Positions 34,468-45,120 of a DNA stretch of 64,000 nt are shown piece after piece. Source of the stretch: Acrocarpospora catenulata. Its GTDB lineage: Bacteria; Actinomycetota; Actinomycetes; Streptosporangiales; Streptosporangiaceae. A program made the translations under genes and the position numbers. The notes under the pieces were generated by a model. The model saw nothing but the letters and a program-made list of their open reading frames with translations. It made no database searches and had not been told where the DNA came from. Positions within the stretch are counted from its first letter, which is position 1. The number at the start of each line of letters is the position of its first letter. The stretch is from NCBI RefSeq assembly GCF_018476525.1, contig NZ_JAHCST010000009.1, forward strand, positions 186,001-250,000. The letters are read 5' to 3'.

Positions 34468-37074
34468 TTGCGTTTACCCATCGCCCTCTTGAGCGTCGCC
34501 GTCTCGGCCACCCTCCTCGTCTCGCCGAGCGCGGCGGTCGCCGACCCCGCCGAACCGCCCCAGCGGGCGGTACGGGACTTCGGCAACGGCCCCGAGCGGA
34601 ACGAGGAGGCGGCCGGTCTGCCCGAGCAGCAGGCCGCCGGGACACTCCGCGCCCTCGGGGCACAGCAGCCGAACCTCGATGAGAAGCAGCAGTACCCCTT
34701 CTTCCATGACCGGGATCGCGGATACCCCCGGCAGACGCAGCTGCCGGTGCCGCCCGAGAACCCGGCCGACGCCTCCATCAAGCTCGGGCTGGTGCCCTAC
34801 CACGGCATCGCCCCGGTGCTGAACAGCCTGCAGGCGCGCAGCAAGCGGGTGAGCGTCGAGACCATCGGCCGCTCGCACGAGGGCCGTGACCTCTACCTCG
34901 TGACCGTCACCGCTCCGGAGAGCAAGAACGAGACCCGGGCGCAGGACAAGATCCGCGAGCGTATCCAGAACGACTCGGCCCACGCCGCCCGCGACAAGAA
35001 GCTCCCCAAGGAGTACAAGGCGCCGATCTTCGTCAACAACAACATCCACGGCAACGAGTGGGAGGGCACCGACGCCGCCCTCCGGGTGATCGAAGAGCTG
35101 GCCACCAGCACCGATCCCAAGGTCGCCGACCTGCTCAGCCGTACCCGGTTGTACTTCAACGTCACCGCCAACCCCGACGGCCGGTTCAACGGGGTGCGCG
35201 CCAACGGCGCGGGCTTCGACATGAACCGGGACTTCATCACCGCCTCGCAGCCCGAGGTCCGGGCGATGCGCCAGGTGATGATCGACACTCAGCCGGTCGC
35301 CATGATCGACCTGCACGGTTACGTCAACGGCACGCTCATCGAGCCGACCACGCCGCCGCACGGCGCCAACTACGAGTACGACCTGTTCATCAAGAACACC
35401 TACGCCAACGGGCTCGGCATGGAGGCCGCCGTCCTGGCGCTGGGCTACACGCGGGAGGCCGACGGCGTCAATCCGCCGCAGATCCCGTTCCGGGACGACG
35501 CGGAGGGCTGGGACGACTGGCCGCCGATCTTCACCCCGCAGTACGCCCCCTTCCAGGGCGCGGTCGCCTCGCACACCATCGAGTTCCCGATGCGGGTCAA
35601 CGGCTCCGACTACAACAACCTGCCCGTCGACGAACTCCGCCGCCGTTCCTCGATCAACGTCGCCATCGCCGCCGCGGTCATGCGCGCCACCTACGGCTAC
35701 GTGCAGGTCAACCACGACCAGTTGATCGCCGACCAGATCGAGGTCTTCCGCCGGGGCGCCGCGGGCGAGGCCTCCAAGCCCGTTCCGCTCGACATCGTGC
35801 CCGGCTTCGGCCCCGAGGACGTCTACAACACCACCTACCCCCGGGCGTACGTGATCCCGGCGGGCGGTCAGCAGCGCTCGGCCACCGCCGCCGCGCGCCT
35901 GGTCGACCATCTGATCGCCAATGACGTCAAGGTGGAGCAGGCGAAGAAGGCGTTCCGCCTGAACGGCAAGGACTACCCGGCCGACTCCTACCTCGTGGAC
36001 ATGCACCAGCCCAAGCGCGGACTGGCCAACGTGATGCTGGAGCCGGGCGCCGACATCACGCCCAAGGTCAACGCGATGTACGACATCTCCGGCTGGAGCC
36101 ACGCCCTGCTCTGGGGCGCCACCGTGGACACCGTCACCGGCGACTCCTTCAAGGTGAACACCAAGCCGGTCACGGCCGCCGGGCCGACCGGCTCGGTCGC
36201 GAAGACCAACCACCCGCTGGCGCTGAAGATCACCGACGCCAAGGAGGTCATGGCGCTGAACGACCTGCTGGCCCAGGGCGTCGCGGTGACCTGGGGCAAC
36301 GACGGCACCGCGACCGTCCCCGCCACCGCGCGGAAGGCCGCAGAGACGGCGGCCGACCGGTACGGCGTGGCCTTCACCCAGGCCGGCTCCACCTCGGGCG
36401 TCCCGCTGTCCCAGGTGCGGATCGCCGCGGCGGCCTCCGCCGACGAACTGTTCACCCTGCGTGAGATGGGCTTCCAGGTCACCCCGGTGTCCACCGCGGT
36501 CCTCAACGCCGGCTTCGACTGGAGCGCGACCGATGCGCTCTTCGTCTCCAGCGGGCTGAGCTACACCGCGCTGAACCCGGCCGCCAGGGCGTCCCTCGAC
36601 GCGTTCCTGACCACCGGCGGCGTGGTCACCCGGGGCAGCACCGGCGCGACCTTCAACACCGCCGCCGGGCTGCTCACCGCGACCTCGGTCGCCGGGCGCA
36701 GCGACGCCAACGGTGTGGTCCGGGTGGTCTCCTCCGGCGGTCCCGTCGGCGGCGACTCGCCGGACCACGCCTTCGTCTACTCGCCGCGCTGGTTCACCGG
36801 CCTCGGCCCCGAGGTCAAGGTCGAGCAGTCCTACGCGACCGACGGACCGCTGGTCTCCGGCCACTGGCGGGCCAACGCCAACGGCACCGGCGGCCAGGAC
36901 GCGGCCAAGGGCCAGGCCGCCGTCGTCAGCGGCCGGGACGAGCGGGGCGCGGCCGTGGTGCTTTTCGGCACCGAGCCGATGTTCCGCAACCACCCGAAGG
37001 GCCTGTTCTCCCAGGTGGCGAAGGCGCTGTACTGGTCGGCCACGACCGCCGACGTGACGGCCACCACGCCCTGA
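34468..37074 (+). CDS. Secreted M14 family zinc carboxypeptidase
   Basis: 868 residues if translation starts at TTG 34468, six bases after CGGAGG; an upstream in-frame ATG at 34384 would place 28 non-signal-like residues before the signal peptide. The N-terminus LRLPIALLSVAVSATLLVSP followed by SAAVADP is a Sec signal peptide. The zinc site is HGNEWE (H194, E197) with the third ligand H283 in DLHGY. After the catalytic domain (to about residue 430) comes a long C-terminal region of beta-rich repeats, probably accessory domains outside the cell. It lies 233 bp after gntR and is closed by a strong hairpin. Confidence 0.88.
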   Translation: MRLPIALLSVAVSATLLVSPSAAVADPAEPPQRAVRDFGNGPERNEEAAGLPEQQAAGTLRALGAQQPNLDEKQQYPFFHDRDRGYPRQTQLPVPPENPADASIKLGLVPYHGIAPVLNSLQARSKRVSVETIGRSHEGRDLYLVTVTAPESKNETRAQDKIRERIQNDSAHAARDKKLPKEYKAPIFVNNNIHGNEWEGTDAALRVIEELATSTDPKVADLLSRTRLYFNVTANPDGRFNGVRANGAGFDMNRDFITASQPEVRAMRQVMIDTQPVAMIDLHGYVNGTLIEPTTPPHGANYEYDLFIKNTYANGLGMEAAVLALGYTREADGVNPPQIPFRDDAEGWDDWPPIFTPQYAPFQGAVASHTIEFPMRVNGSDYNNLPVDELRRRSSINVAIAAAVMRATYGYVQVNHDQLIADQIEVFRRGAAGEASKPVPLDIVPGFGPEDVYNTTYPRAYVIPAGGQQRSATAAARLVDHLIANDVKVEQAKKAFRLNGKDYPADSYLVDMHQPKRGLANVMLEPGADITPKVNAMYDISGWSHALLWGATVDTVTGDSFKVNTKPVTAAGPTGSVAKTNHPLALKITDAKEVMALNDLLAQGVAVTWGNDGTATVPATARKAAETAADRYGVAFTQAGSTSGVPLSQVRIAAAASADELFTLREMGFQVTPVSTAVLNAGFDWSATDALFVSSGLSYTALNPAARASLDAFLTTGGVVTRGSTGATFNTAAGLLTATSVAGRSDANGVVRVVSSGGPVGGDSPDHAFVYSPRWFTGLGPEVKVEQSYATDGPLVSGHWRANANGTGGQDAAKGQAAVVSGRDERGAAVVLFGTEPMFRNHPKGLFSQVAKALYWSATTADVTATTP

Positions 37075-37094
37075 CCTGCTGACGCGGCACACCG

Positions 37095-37123
37095 GGCCGG
37101 CGACCTCCCCGAGGTCGCCGGCC
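37095..37123. terminator. Bidirectional hairpin terminator between the M14 gene and pntB
   Basis: A perfect 13-bp stem, GGCCGGCGACCTC against GAGGTCGCCGGCC, with a CCC loop, in the 56-bp gap between two convergent genes. There is no long T run on either side, as is common in actinobacteria. Confidence 0.8.
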
Positions 37124-37130
37124 TCTTCGG

Positions 37131-38561
<1,431 letters not shown>

Positions 38562-38594
38562 TGGCTTCTCAGCTCCCCATGACTAACGCGCGGC

Positions 38595-40142
38595 CTACGA
38601 ACGAGAGAACATGGCGAGCATGCGGCGGGTCACCGCGAAGCCACCGAAGACGTTGATACTGGCCAGCAGGATCGCCACGCACGCCAGCACGGTGATCACC
38701 CCGCCGCCGGCCTGCCCGGTGTGGCCGATCTGCAGCAGGGCGCCGATCACGATGATTCCGGAGATCGCGTTGGTCACCGACATCAGCGGGGTGTGCAGCG
38801 CGTGGTGCACGTGGCCGATGACGTAGTAACCGATCACGATCGCCAGCGCGAACACGGTCAGATGCACCTGCAGCGCGGCCGGTGAGACCGCGATCAGGGC
38901 GAACAACGCGGCCGCGGTGACGCCGACGATGCCCAGCCGGCGGCCGGCCGATATCGGCCGCTTGGCGTGCGGCTCCACCGCCCCGCCCGCGGCGGTCGGG
39001 ACCGCGGGTGCGGCGGACACCTGGACCGGCGGTGGCGGCCAGGTCAGCTCGCCTTCCTTGACCACGGTCATGGAGCGGACGACCACGTCGTCGAAGTCGA
39101 CCACCAGGCGGCCGTCCTTCTCCGGGGTCATCAGCTTCATCAGGTTCACCAGGTTTGTGCCGTACAGCTGCGAGGCCTGCGCGGGCAGGCGCCCGGCCAG
39201 GTCGGTGTAGCCGATGATGGTGACGCCGTTGGCCGTGACGATCTTCTCGCCGGGGACCGTGCCCTCGACGTTCCCGCCGTTGGCGGCCGCCAGGTCCACG
39301 ATCACGCTGCCCGGGGTCATGGACGCGACCATGTCCGCGGTGATGATCCGCGGGGCCGGGCGTCCCGGGATCAGCGCGGTGGTGACGATGATGTCGACGT
39401 CCTTGCACTGCTCGGCGTACAGGGCCGCCTCACGGGCCTTGTAGTCCTCGTCCATCTCCTTGGCGTAGCCGGTCGCCGACACCTCGACTTCCGCCGAATC
39501 GATGGGGATGTACTCACCGCCCATCGATTTCACCTGTTCTGCCACCTCGGGCCGGGGGTCGGTCGCCCGTACGATCGCACCCAGCGAACCGGCGGCGCCG
39601 ATCGCGGCCAGCCCCGCGACCCCGGCCCCGACGACCAGCACCTTGGCCGGCGGGACCTTGCCAGCGGCGGTGACCTGACCGGTGAAGAACCGGCCGAACT
39701 CGTGCGCCGCCTCGACCACCGCGCGATAGCCGGCGATATTGGCCATCGAGGACAGCACATCCAGCGACTGCGCCCGCGAGATCCGCGGTACGGCGTCCAT
39801 CGCCAGCGCGGTGATCGGCCGCCGGGACAGGTCCTCGACCAGCGCCGGGTCGAGCCTCGGGGCGAGCAGGCTGACCAGCGTCGCGCCGTTGCCCAGCCCG
39901 TCCAGCTGCCCGGCGGAGGGCGCGTTGACCCCGAAGACGATGTCCGCCCCCAGTGCCTCAGCGGCATTGCCGATCGTGGCACCCGCCTCGGCGTACATCT
40001 CGTCGGCGAAGCTCGACGCCTCGCCCGCGCCCGACTCGACGACCACGCCGTACCCGAGCCTGAGCAGCTGGGCGACGGTCGCGGGGGTCGCCGCGACACG
40101 TGTCTCGCCGGGGCGCGACTCCCTGATGACTCCAATGATCAC
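38595..40142 (-). CDS. pntA: NAD(P) transhydrogenase subunit alpha, fused PntAA-PntAB form
   Basis: 515 residues from GTG 40142. Domain I (residues 1-375) binds NAD(H), with the Rossmann segment [22 protein letters not shown] and the alanine-dehydrogenase-like start [17 protein letters not shown]. The C-terminal 110 residues carry four membrane helices of domain II, so the alpha-1 and alpha-2 chains that are separate in many actinobacteria are one protein here, as in E. coli. A proline/alanine linker (about 365-385) joins them. It is cotranscribed with pntB. Confidence 0.96.
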   Translation of the reverse strand: MIIGVIRESRPGETRVAATPATVAQLLRLGYGVVVESGAGEASSFADEMYAEAGATIGNAAEALGADIVFGVNAPSAGQLDGLGNGATLVSLLAPRLDPALVEDLSRRPITALAMDAVPRISRAQSLDVLSSMANIAGYRAVVEAAHEFGRFFTGQVTAAGKVPPAKVLVVGAGVAGLAAIGAAGSLGAIVRATDPRPEVAEQVKSMGGEYIPIDSAEVEVSATGYAKEMDEDYKAREAALYAEQCKDVDIIVTTALIPGRPAPRIITADMVASMTPGSVIVDLAAANGGNVEGTVPGEKIVTANGVTIIGYTDLAGRLPAQASQLYGTNLVNLMKLMTPEKDGRLVVDFDDVVVRSMTVVKEGELTWPPPPVQVSAAPAVPTAAGGAVEPHAKRPISAGRRLGIVGVTAAALFALIAVSPAALQVHLTVFALAIVIGYYVIGHVHHALHTPLMSVTNAISGIIVIGALLQIGHTGQAGGGVITVLACVAILLASINVFGGFAVTRRMLAMFSRS

Positions 40143-40544
40143 TGCAACTCCTACTTAGACGGAAAACGGGCACGTCACAGCCCCGGGCGACCGGTATCGG
40201 CGCTGGTACGTCGGCGGCCCGGTGTGGCGACAGCGTGGCCACCAGGCGGGAAAGCCTGGGCCGCTTTCGCGGCCGGGTTCTCCCTTGGCGACCTTGTCGC
40301 GCAGGATGGCAGGAGGATCGAATCAACTACCTACTTCACGGGCCAAGTGTTCCGCGATCGCCAATTGAACATCAAACCCCACCATATCGGTCGTCTTCGG
40401 CGGCCCGTCGGTTGCATATAGCCAAACGTCACAGCCGTGTTCGGCGATGATCGCCACCGGGGCCGCTGTCGCTTTCAGATCGGTTGCGGTGACTCGCGGC
40501 TTAGGCGAGACTCGTCGGCGATCGCCAGGAGGGTGGAGGGGACG
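40143..40544. other. 402-bp divergent intergenic region between pntA and the SPFH gene
   Basis: This stretch must hold the pntA promoter and that of the SPFH gene. Part of it (about 40320-40460) has lower G+C and contains a 44-codon minus-strand open frame (GTG 40457 to stop 40323) whose predicted product, including HGCDVWLYATDGPPKTTD, looks protein-like. No ribosome site precedes it, so it may be a gene remnant; it was not called as a gene. Confidence 0.4.
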
Positions 40545-41906
40545 ATGAGCACCACCGGTAAGGGCAATTCCTATCTGGAACAGGTGGTCGCGCAGCAGGC
40601 GGTGCTCGAGGACGACCTCAAGGCGCCCAGGAGGGCAAGCCCGCTGGCCAAGCGTGACCGGGCACTTGGCGGGGCGGTGCCGGAGAAGCTGACGCCTGGG
40701 CCGGTGGAGGTGCGGATCACCGGCTTCTGGCGCTGGAAGAACCTGCTCGTCCCGCCCAACGCGTTCGTGGTGCACACCCGGCGGGGTCAGGCGAAGCCGA
40801 TGCACATCGGGCTGGGGGTGTCGTTCCGGTTCAACCCCGCCACCGATTCCTTCCTGGTGGTGCCGGGGGCGACCCAGACCATCCTGATCAACGCGTACTG
40901 CATCTGCCGGGAACTGCAGGGCGTACTGGTGCAGGGCTATGTGCAGTGGATCATCCAGGACTTCGGGAGCGCCTACCGCAAGCTGGACTTCGGTGACCCG
41001 GAGGACCCGATGCGGCTGGTCAATCTCCAGCTGCGGGAGCAGGCGGAGGCGGCGATCAAGGACAAGGTCGCGACCATGGGCGTCCGCGACGTGCTCAGCG
41101 ACAAGCAGCCCATCATCGAGGAGCTGACCGCCCGGCTGCGCGCGGTGGCCGAGGGCGAGGACAACAGCGACCAAGGGCTCGGCCTGCGCATCGTCACCGT
41201 CCAGATCAAGGAGGCCGTGGTCAGCTCGTCGCGGCTCTGGGAGAACCTGCAGAAGCCGTACCGGGCCGAACAGGGTCAGCTCGCGCGGCTGGCCGAGCTG
41301 CAGGCCGAGGAGGCGATCGCCCAGCGGGAGATGTCGGCCGGCCGGCTCAAGGAAACCCAGCGCCTGGGGCACGAGCGGGAGCTCGCCGAGCTGCGCGCCC
41401 GCAACGAGGCGTCGCGGTTCGACACCGAGACGGCCGAACGGCTGCGGCGCGCCCAGCTGGAGCACGACCAGGCCAGGGTGGTCGCGGAGCTGGAGACCGA
41501 GACCACCCGGCACGCGCTGCGGATGGAGCGGGAACGGCACGCCGAGGAAGCCGAGACCGGCAGGCTCCGGATCGAGCGGGAGCAGGAGCTCAAGCGCCTG
41601 GAGCTCGAGGGCGAGCTGGAGGCGGCCCGTACCAGGGCGCAGTCCGACCACCAGCGGGCGCTGCTGGACGTGGAGCGCGCGCGGATGCGGGCCGACATCG
41701 AGAACCAGCAGACGCCGGCCAGCCTGCAGGCCAGGCTGATCAGCTCGCTGCCCGAGATCATGGCGAGGCTGCCCAAGCCGGAGGAATTACGCATGGTGTC
41801 GATCAACGGCAGCGACCGGACCGCCGTGTCGGGCCTGCTGGCCGAGATCGCCACCGTGATCGGCGCGCTGCGCGCCGCGGTCGACACCGACCGTCCGGGT
41901 TCCTGA
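40545..41906 (+). CDS. SPFH/band 7 domain protein with long coiled coil
   Basis: 453 residues from ATG 40545 after GGAGGGG. Residues 50-220 match the SPFH (band 7/stomatin-like) domain: FWRWKNLLVPPNAFVVHTRRG, then a beta-rich section and LREQAEAAIKDKVATMGVRDVLSDKQPIIEEL. Residues 240-400 are Glu/Arg/Ala/Leu heptads predicted to be a continuous coiled coil. There is no clear membrane segment or signal peptide, unlike most flotillins. Such proteins form large ring- or cage-like oligomers on membranes; here membrane attachment would have to be peripheral. The cellular role is unknown. Confidence 0.8.
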   Translation: MSTTGKGNSYLEQVVAQQAVLEDDLKAPRRASPLAKRDRALGGAVPEKLTPGPVEVRITGFWRWKNLLVPPNAFVVHTRRGQAKPMHIGLGVSFRFNPATDSFLVVPGATQTILINAYCICRELQGVLVQGYVQWIIQDFGSAYRKLDFGDPEDPMRLVNLQLREQAEAAIKDKVATMGVRDVLSDKQPIIEELTARLRAVAEGEDNSDQGLGLRIVTVQIKEAVVSSSRLWENLQKPYRAEQGQLARLAELQAEEAIAQREMSAGRLKETQRLGHERELAELRARNEASRFDTETAERLRRAQLEHDQARVVAELETETTRHALRMERERHAEEAETGRLRIEREQELKRLELEGELEAARTRAQSDHQRALLDVERARMRADIENQQTPASLQARLISSLPEIMARLPKPEELRMVSINGSDRTAVSGLLAEIATVIGALRAAVDTDRPGS

Positions 41907-41938
41907 TCACATCATTGGCCTTCGACCCCACGGTTCAC

Positions 41939-42388
41939 TCAGTTGAGCTTGAGCTTGAATCCCTCATGTGACGCGGCGAACCCGAGCGCGACATAGAACC
42001 GGTGGGCGTCCACCCGCTGCTTGTCGCTGGTGAGCTGGACCAGCGCGCAACCTCGGGCTCGCCCGCGCTCGATCGCCCAATCGATCATCGTCCGTCCGAG
42101 CCCCTTGCCACGGTGGGCCTCCGCGACCCGGACCGCCTCCACCTGAAGCCGCCATGCGCCGTTCCTCGACAGGCCCGGCAGGTAGGTGAGCTGCATCGTC
42201 CCGACGATGACACCGCCGAGCTCGGCCACCACCAGCTCGTTGTTGGGGTCCTCCGTGATCGCGTCGAAGGCGGCCCAGTGATCGTCTGTGGTCCCGTCGA
42301 CAACCCCCCGTGACCGGGACACCGCGTCGTCGTTGAGCAAAGCCACGATCGTGGGTACGTCGTCTCGTTCCGCCAGACGGATGACCAT
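41939..42388 (-). CDS. GNAT family N-acetyltransferase
   Basis: 149 residues. The acetyl-CoA-binding motif A, VRVAEAHRGKGLGRTMIDWAIERGRARGC, with the Q/RxxGxG/A pattern HRGKGLG, is near residues 90-100. The N-terminal VIRLAERDDVPTIVALLNDD and C-terminal AHRFYVALGFAASHEGFKLKL are typical of GNAT proteins. It is convergent with the SPFH gene; substrate unknown. Confidence 0.9.
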   Translation of the reverse strand: MVIRLAERDDVPTIVALLNDDAVSRSRGVVDGTTDDHWAAFDAITEDPNNELVVAELGGVIVGTMQLTYLPGLSRNGAWRLQVEAVRVAEAHRGKGLGRTMIDWAIERGRARGCALVQLTSDKQRVDAHRFYVALGFAASHEGFKLKLN

Positions 42389-42540
42389 CCCCGTGTATCC
42401 CCCTCATGCGCCCCGTCACGAACGTCCGCCATCTTGCCAGGCCCGGCCCGCTGGATCGTCATCGCGCGTGGTCACGGCGCTGCGGGGCAGAACTGTCGGT
42501 GCCGTCCTCTAGCTTCACTGGCAACGACGAGGAGGTTCCA

Positions 42541-42861
42541 GTGTTCCGCCAGGGAGACATTCTGATCATGCCGGTCGCCGAGGAATCGGTGCCCAAGCAG
42601 CGGCCGGCCGCGCCCCGGGACGGGCGCGACCGGCTGGTTCTGGCGCTCGGTGAGGCGACGGGTCACGCGCATGCCATTCCGGGCCCTGGCACGTTGCTGC
42701 TGGACCGGGATTCCGCGTTTCCCGAATTCCTTCACCTGCCGGAGGGCGGGCGGCTGGTGCATGAGGAGCATGCCACCATTCCCCTCCCGAAGGGATGGTT
42801 CCGGATCGTGCGGCAGGCCGAATACGTGCCCGGTGAGTACCGCCGATTCGTCGCCGACTAA
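42541..42861 (+). CDS. Small conserved hypothetical protein paired with DUF6745 gene
   Basis: 106 residues from GTG 42541, six bases after GGAGG; the open frame to 42406 has no better start. It begins FRQGDILIMPV and contains GEATGHAHAIPGPGTLLLD and LPEGGRLVHEEHATIPLPKGWFRIVRQAEY, the look of a small beta-barrel (cupin- or Hedgehog/intein-like) protein with a regularly placed His pair. It lies 52 bp before the DUF6745 gene in the same direction, and the two are likely one operon. Function not known. Confidence 0.7.
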   Translation: MFRQGDILIMPVAEESVPKQRPAAPRDGRDRLVLALGEATGHAHAIPGPGTLLLDRDSAFPEFLHLPEGGRLVHEEHATIPLPKGWFRIVRQAEYVPGEYRRFVAD

Positions 42862-42913
42862 GGAACGCGCCTGGTCCCCGCCCACCACCAACCCCCCGAC
42901 AGCCAGGAAGCCC

Positions 42914-44098
42914 ATGAACCCCCTTGCCCTCCCGCCCGAACTGGCCGCGCAGCTCGCCGACGCCGTCACCAGGTGGGAGCTCACCGCCTACACCACCGGG
43001 CCGGCGAACCGGCCCGCCGCCGAGGAAGGTGTCCGTGCCGCATACCGCGGCGCCGGGCTGCCGGAACCGGAGCAGATCATCTGGCTCCCCTCGCCCGCGC
43101 AGGCCGCGGTGGCCGCTACGGTCCTCGCCGGTGACACGGAAACCCGGACCGCCGCCGGGGAGTCGCAGGCCTTCCCTGAGGCGCTTCTCGGGCTGGACGC
43201 CGGGTCGCCCGTCCGCGACCTCGTCAGGACCGCGCCGTGGGAACGTGTCCGCGCCCAGACCACCTCTCTGCTCACGCCCGCCGGCTGGGCGGCGGCCTGG
43301 GAGTTCGTCAACGCGACCTGCTGGCCGAGGGTCAACCGGCTCGCCGGGGAGATCCGGCGCGGAATCGGCCGCCTGGTGGCCGCGCCGACGGGAACCACGG
43401 CGACCAGTCCGGTTGCCCGTCGTCGCCGGCCGCGCTCGGACAGCAGCGTCGAGATGCTGCTCCGCCGGGTGACCCTCGACGCGGTCCTCGGCCAGCACGA
43501 CGCGCCCTGGCTGGCGTTCTTCGAGGCCTTCGGAGAGACGTTCAAGATCGATCTGGCCCCGCTCGACGGCCTGATGCGCGTGGCGCGGGAGGCCGGCTGG
43601 TGGTGGCCCTTCGAGCGTGTGGTCCTGATCTGCGAACGCCCGGCCGAGCTGCACCTCGACGACCTGGGCCGCCTGCACCGCGCCGTGGGCCCCGCGCTCG
43701 CCTTCCCGGACGGCTTCGCCCTGCACGCCTGGCACGGTATGCCCGTCCCGGCGGAGTTCGGCGCCGCGATGGCCGATCTGTCCGTGGCTCGCATCAGGGA
43801 GGAGCCCAACGCCGAGCTGCGCCGGGTGATGCTGGAGCACTTCGGGTTCGACCGCTACCTGCTGGAGTCCGGGGCCGAAGCCATGCACCGGGACGAGACC
43901 GGGGTGCTCTGGAAGGCCGAAGTCGCCGACGACGAGCCTCTCGTCATGGTCGAGGTGGTCAACTCGACGCCGGAGCCCGACGGTACAAGCCGGACCTCCT
44001 TCCTGCGGGTGCCGCCGTGGACCACCACGGCGCGCCAGGGCGTGGCGTGGACCTTCGGCCTGTCGGCCGAGGAGTACGAGCCGCTGCGGCAGACCTGA
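42914..44098 (+). CDS. DUF6745 domain-containing protein
   Basis: 394 residues from ATG 42914 after AGGAAG. The N-terminal pattern EEGVRAAYRGAGLPEPEQIIWLPSPAQA is a hallmark of DUF6745 proteins, and the C-terminal part has MVEVVNSTPEPDGTSRTSFLRVPPW and the closing TARQGVAWTFGLSAEEY typical of the family. No enzymatic activity is established. It follows the small protein above and converges on the STM4011-STM4015 operon with only 14 nt between stop codons. Confidence 0.75.
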   Translation: MNPLALPPELAAQLADAVTRWELTAYTTGPANRPAAEEGVRAAYRGAGLPEPEQIIWLPSPAQAAVAATVLAGDTETRTAAGESQAFPEALLGLDAGSPVRDLVRTAPWERVRAQTTSLLTPAGWAAAWEFVNATCWPRVNRLAGEIRRGIGRLVAAPTGTTATSPVARRRRPRSDSSVEMLLRRVTLDAVLGQHDAPWLAFFEAFGETFKIDLAPLDGLMRVAREAGWWWPFERVVLICERPAELHLDDLGRLHRAVGPALAFPDGFALHAWHGMPVPAEFGAAMADLSVARIREEPNAELRRVMLEHFGFDRYLLESGAEAMHRDETGVLWKAEVADDEPLVMVEVVNSTPEPDGTSRTSFLRVPPWTTTARQGVAWTFGLSAEEYEPLRQT

Positions 44099-44124
44099 TC
44101 AAGGCGGCCAGATCAAGGCGGCCA
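44097..44124. repeat. Tandem 14-bp direct repeat over two convergent stop codons
   Basis: GATCAAGGCGGCCA occurs twice in a row (44097-44110, 44111-44124). The stop codon of the plus-strand DUF6745 gene ends in the first copy and the stop of the minus-strand radical SAM gene lies in the second, so a duplication has extended one of the two reading frames or set the gap between them. Confidence 0.6.
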
Positions 44125-45120
44125 GGCGGCTGGCAGGCGTTCGAGCACGCCTCCCGCGAACGTGCGGTAGAGGTCGAGCGGTTCGAGATGCACGTACCCG
44201 ATGTGGCAGTCGCACACCGGAAGGGGGCACGGCCGGGGCCGGAGGGCGCGCAGGGCCGACCCGTCGTAGAGGTTGCCGAGGGGCGGGGTGACGAAGTGAC
44301 ACCGCCGCACCGTGCCGTCCCCGTCCACCGACACCACGCTCTCGCCGGTACGGCACGGCAGCCCCTGGCTGCGGTGCGGCTCCCTGCTGTAGCCGAACAA
44401 CGGGTCGATCGCCGTCCAGACGGCCGCCTCCTGATCGGAGTAGACATGCCCTTCAGCGGCGTTGACCCACAGATACACCTCGGCAGGCAGCTCCGCCCGG
44501 AGCCGCCTGGCCGGTTCGACCTGGTCAGGCAGGCCGACCACGCCCACGCTGAACCGCACCCCACGGGTGAGCAACTCCCGGCACCTGGCCAGGAAGCGTT
44601 CGTGCGCCACCTGGCTGGGGTGGTAGGTGACCCAGAGGGCGAGTGTGTCGAGGTCGGCCTCGGCGAGCCAGCCCAGCCGACCGCTCAGGTTGGTCTGGAT
44701 GGCCACTCTGCGCACGTGGTCCAGCTGGCTCAGCTCCACCATGGCCGAGCGGTACCACGACCTGACGAGCCCTTCGCCCCACGGCGTGAACAGCACCGAG
44801 ATCGGGAAGTCCTGCGCCGCGACCCAGGCGGTGAAGCGCCCGAGCGCCGCCCGGTCGGCGCGCAACCGCTCGGGGCTGTCGCGGCGCTTCGCGAAGGGGC
44901 AGTACCCGCAGTCGTAGTCGCAGCTGGCCAATGGGCCCCGGTAGAGCAGGGTCAGCTCTCTGGGCTTGGGGACGTCGCCAACCGGGGGCGGCGGGTCCAC
45001 GTGCCGGGGCGTGATGTCCCAGATCGACAGTGGCACCCGCCCGGCGGCAGGCCCCGGTTCGGCTGACAGGGCGGCGTCCGGAACACCACCCCGTCCCCCC
45101 GAGCCGTCAGCGGAGGTCAT
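44113..45120 (-). CDS. STM4011 family radical SAM protein
   Basis: 335 residues from ATG 45120. The radical SAM cluster motif is CDYDCGYCPF near residue 67, and the C-terminal part carries further cysteines in LPCRTGESVVSVDGDGTVRRCHF and CDCHIGYVHL, which could hold an auxiliary Fe-S cluster as in SPASM-type enzymes. It is the last gene of the five-gene STM4015-STM4011 operon and overlaps the STM4012-family gene by 14 nt. The reaction is unknown. The N-terminal 50 residues are low complexity, so the start could be further downstream. Confidence 0.87.
   Translation of the reverse strand: MTSADGSGGRGGVPDAALSAEPGPAAGRVPLSIWDITPRHVDPPPPVGDVPKPRELTLLYRGPLASCDYDCGYCPFAKRRDSPERLRADRAALGRFTAWVAAQDFPISVLFTPWGEGLVRSWYRSAMVELSQLDHVRRVAIQTNLSGRLGWLAEADLDTLALWVTYHPSQVAHERFLARCRELLTRGVRFSVGVVGLPDQVEPARRLRAELPAEVYLWVNAAEGHVYSDQEAAVWTAIDPLFGYSREPHRSQGLPCRTGESVVSVDGDGTVRRCHFVTPPLGNLYDGSALRALRPRPCPLPVCDCHIGYVHLEPLDLYRTFAGGVLERLPAAWPP

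Noticed and set aside
34468-37074. M14 carboxypeptidase as leader protease of the lanthipeptide
   Set aside because: It is secreted, on the other side of the GntR gene with its own promoter region, and carboxypeptidases do not remove N-terminal leaders.
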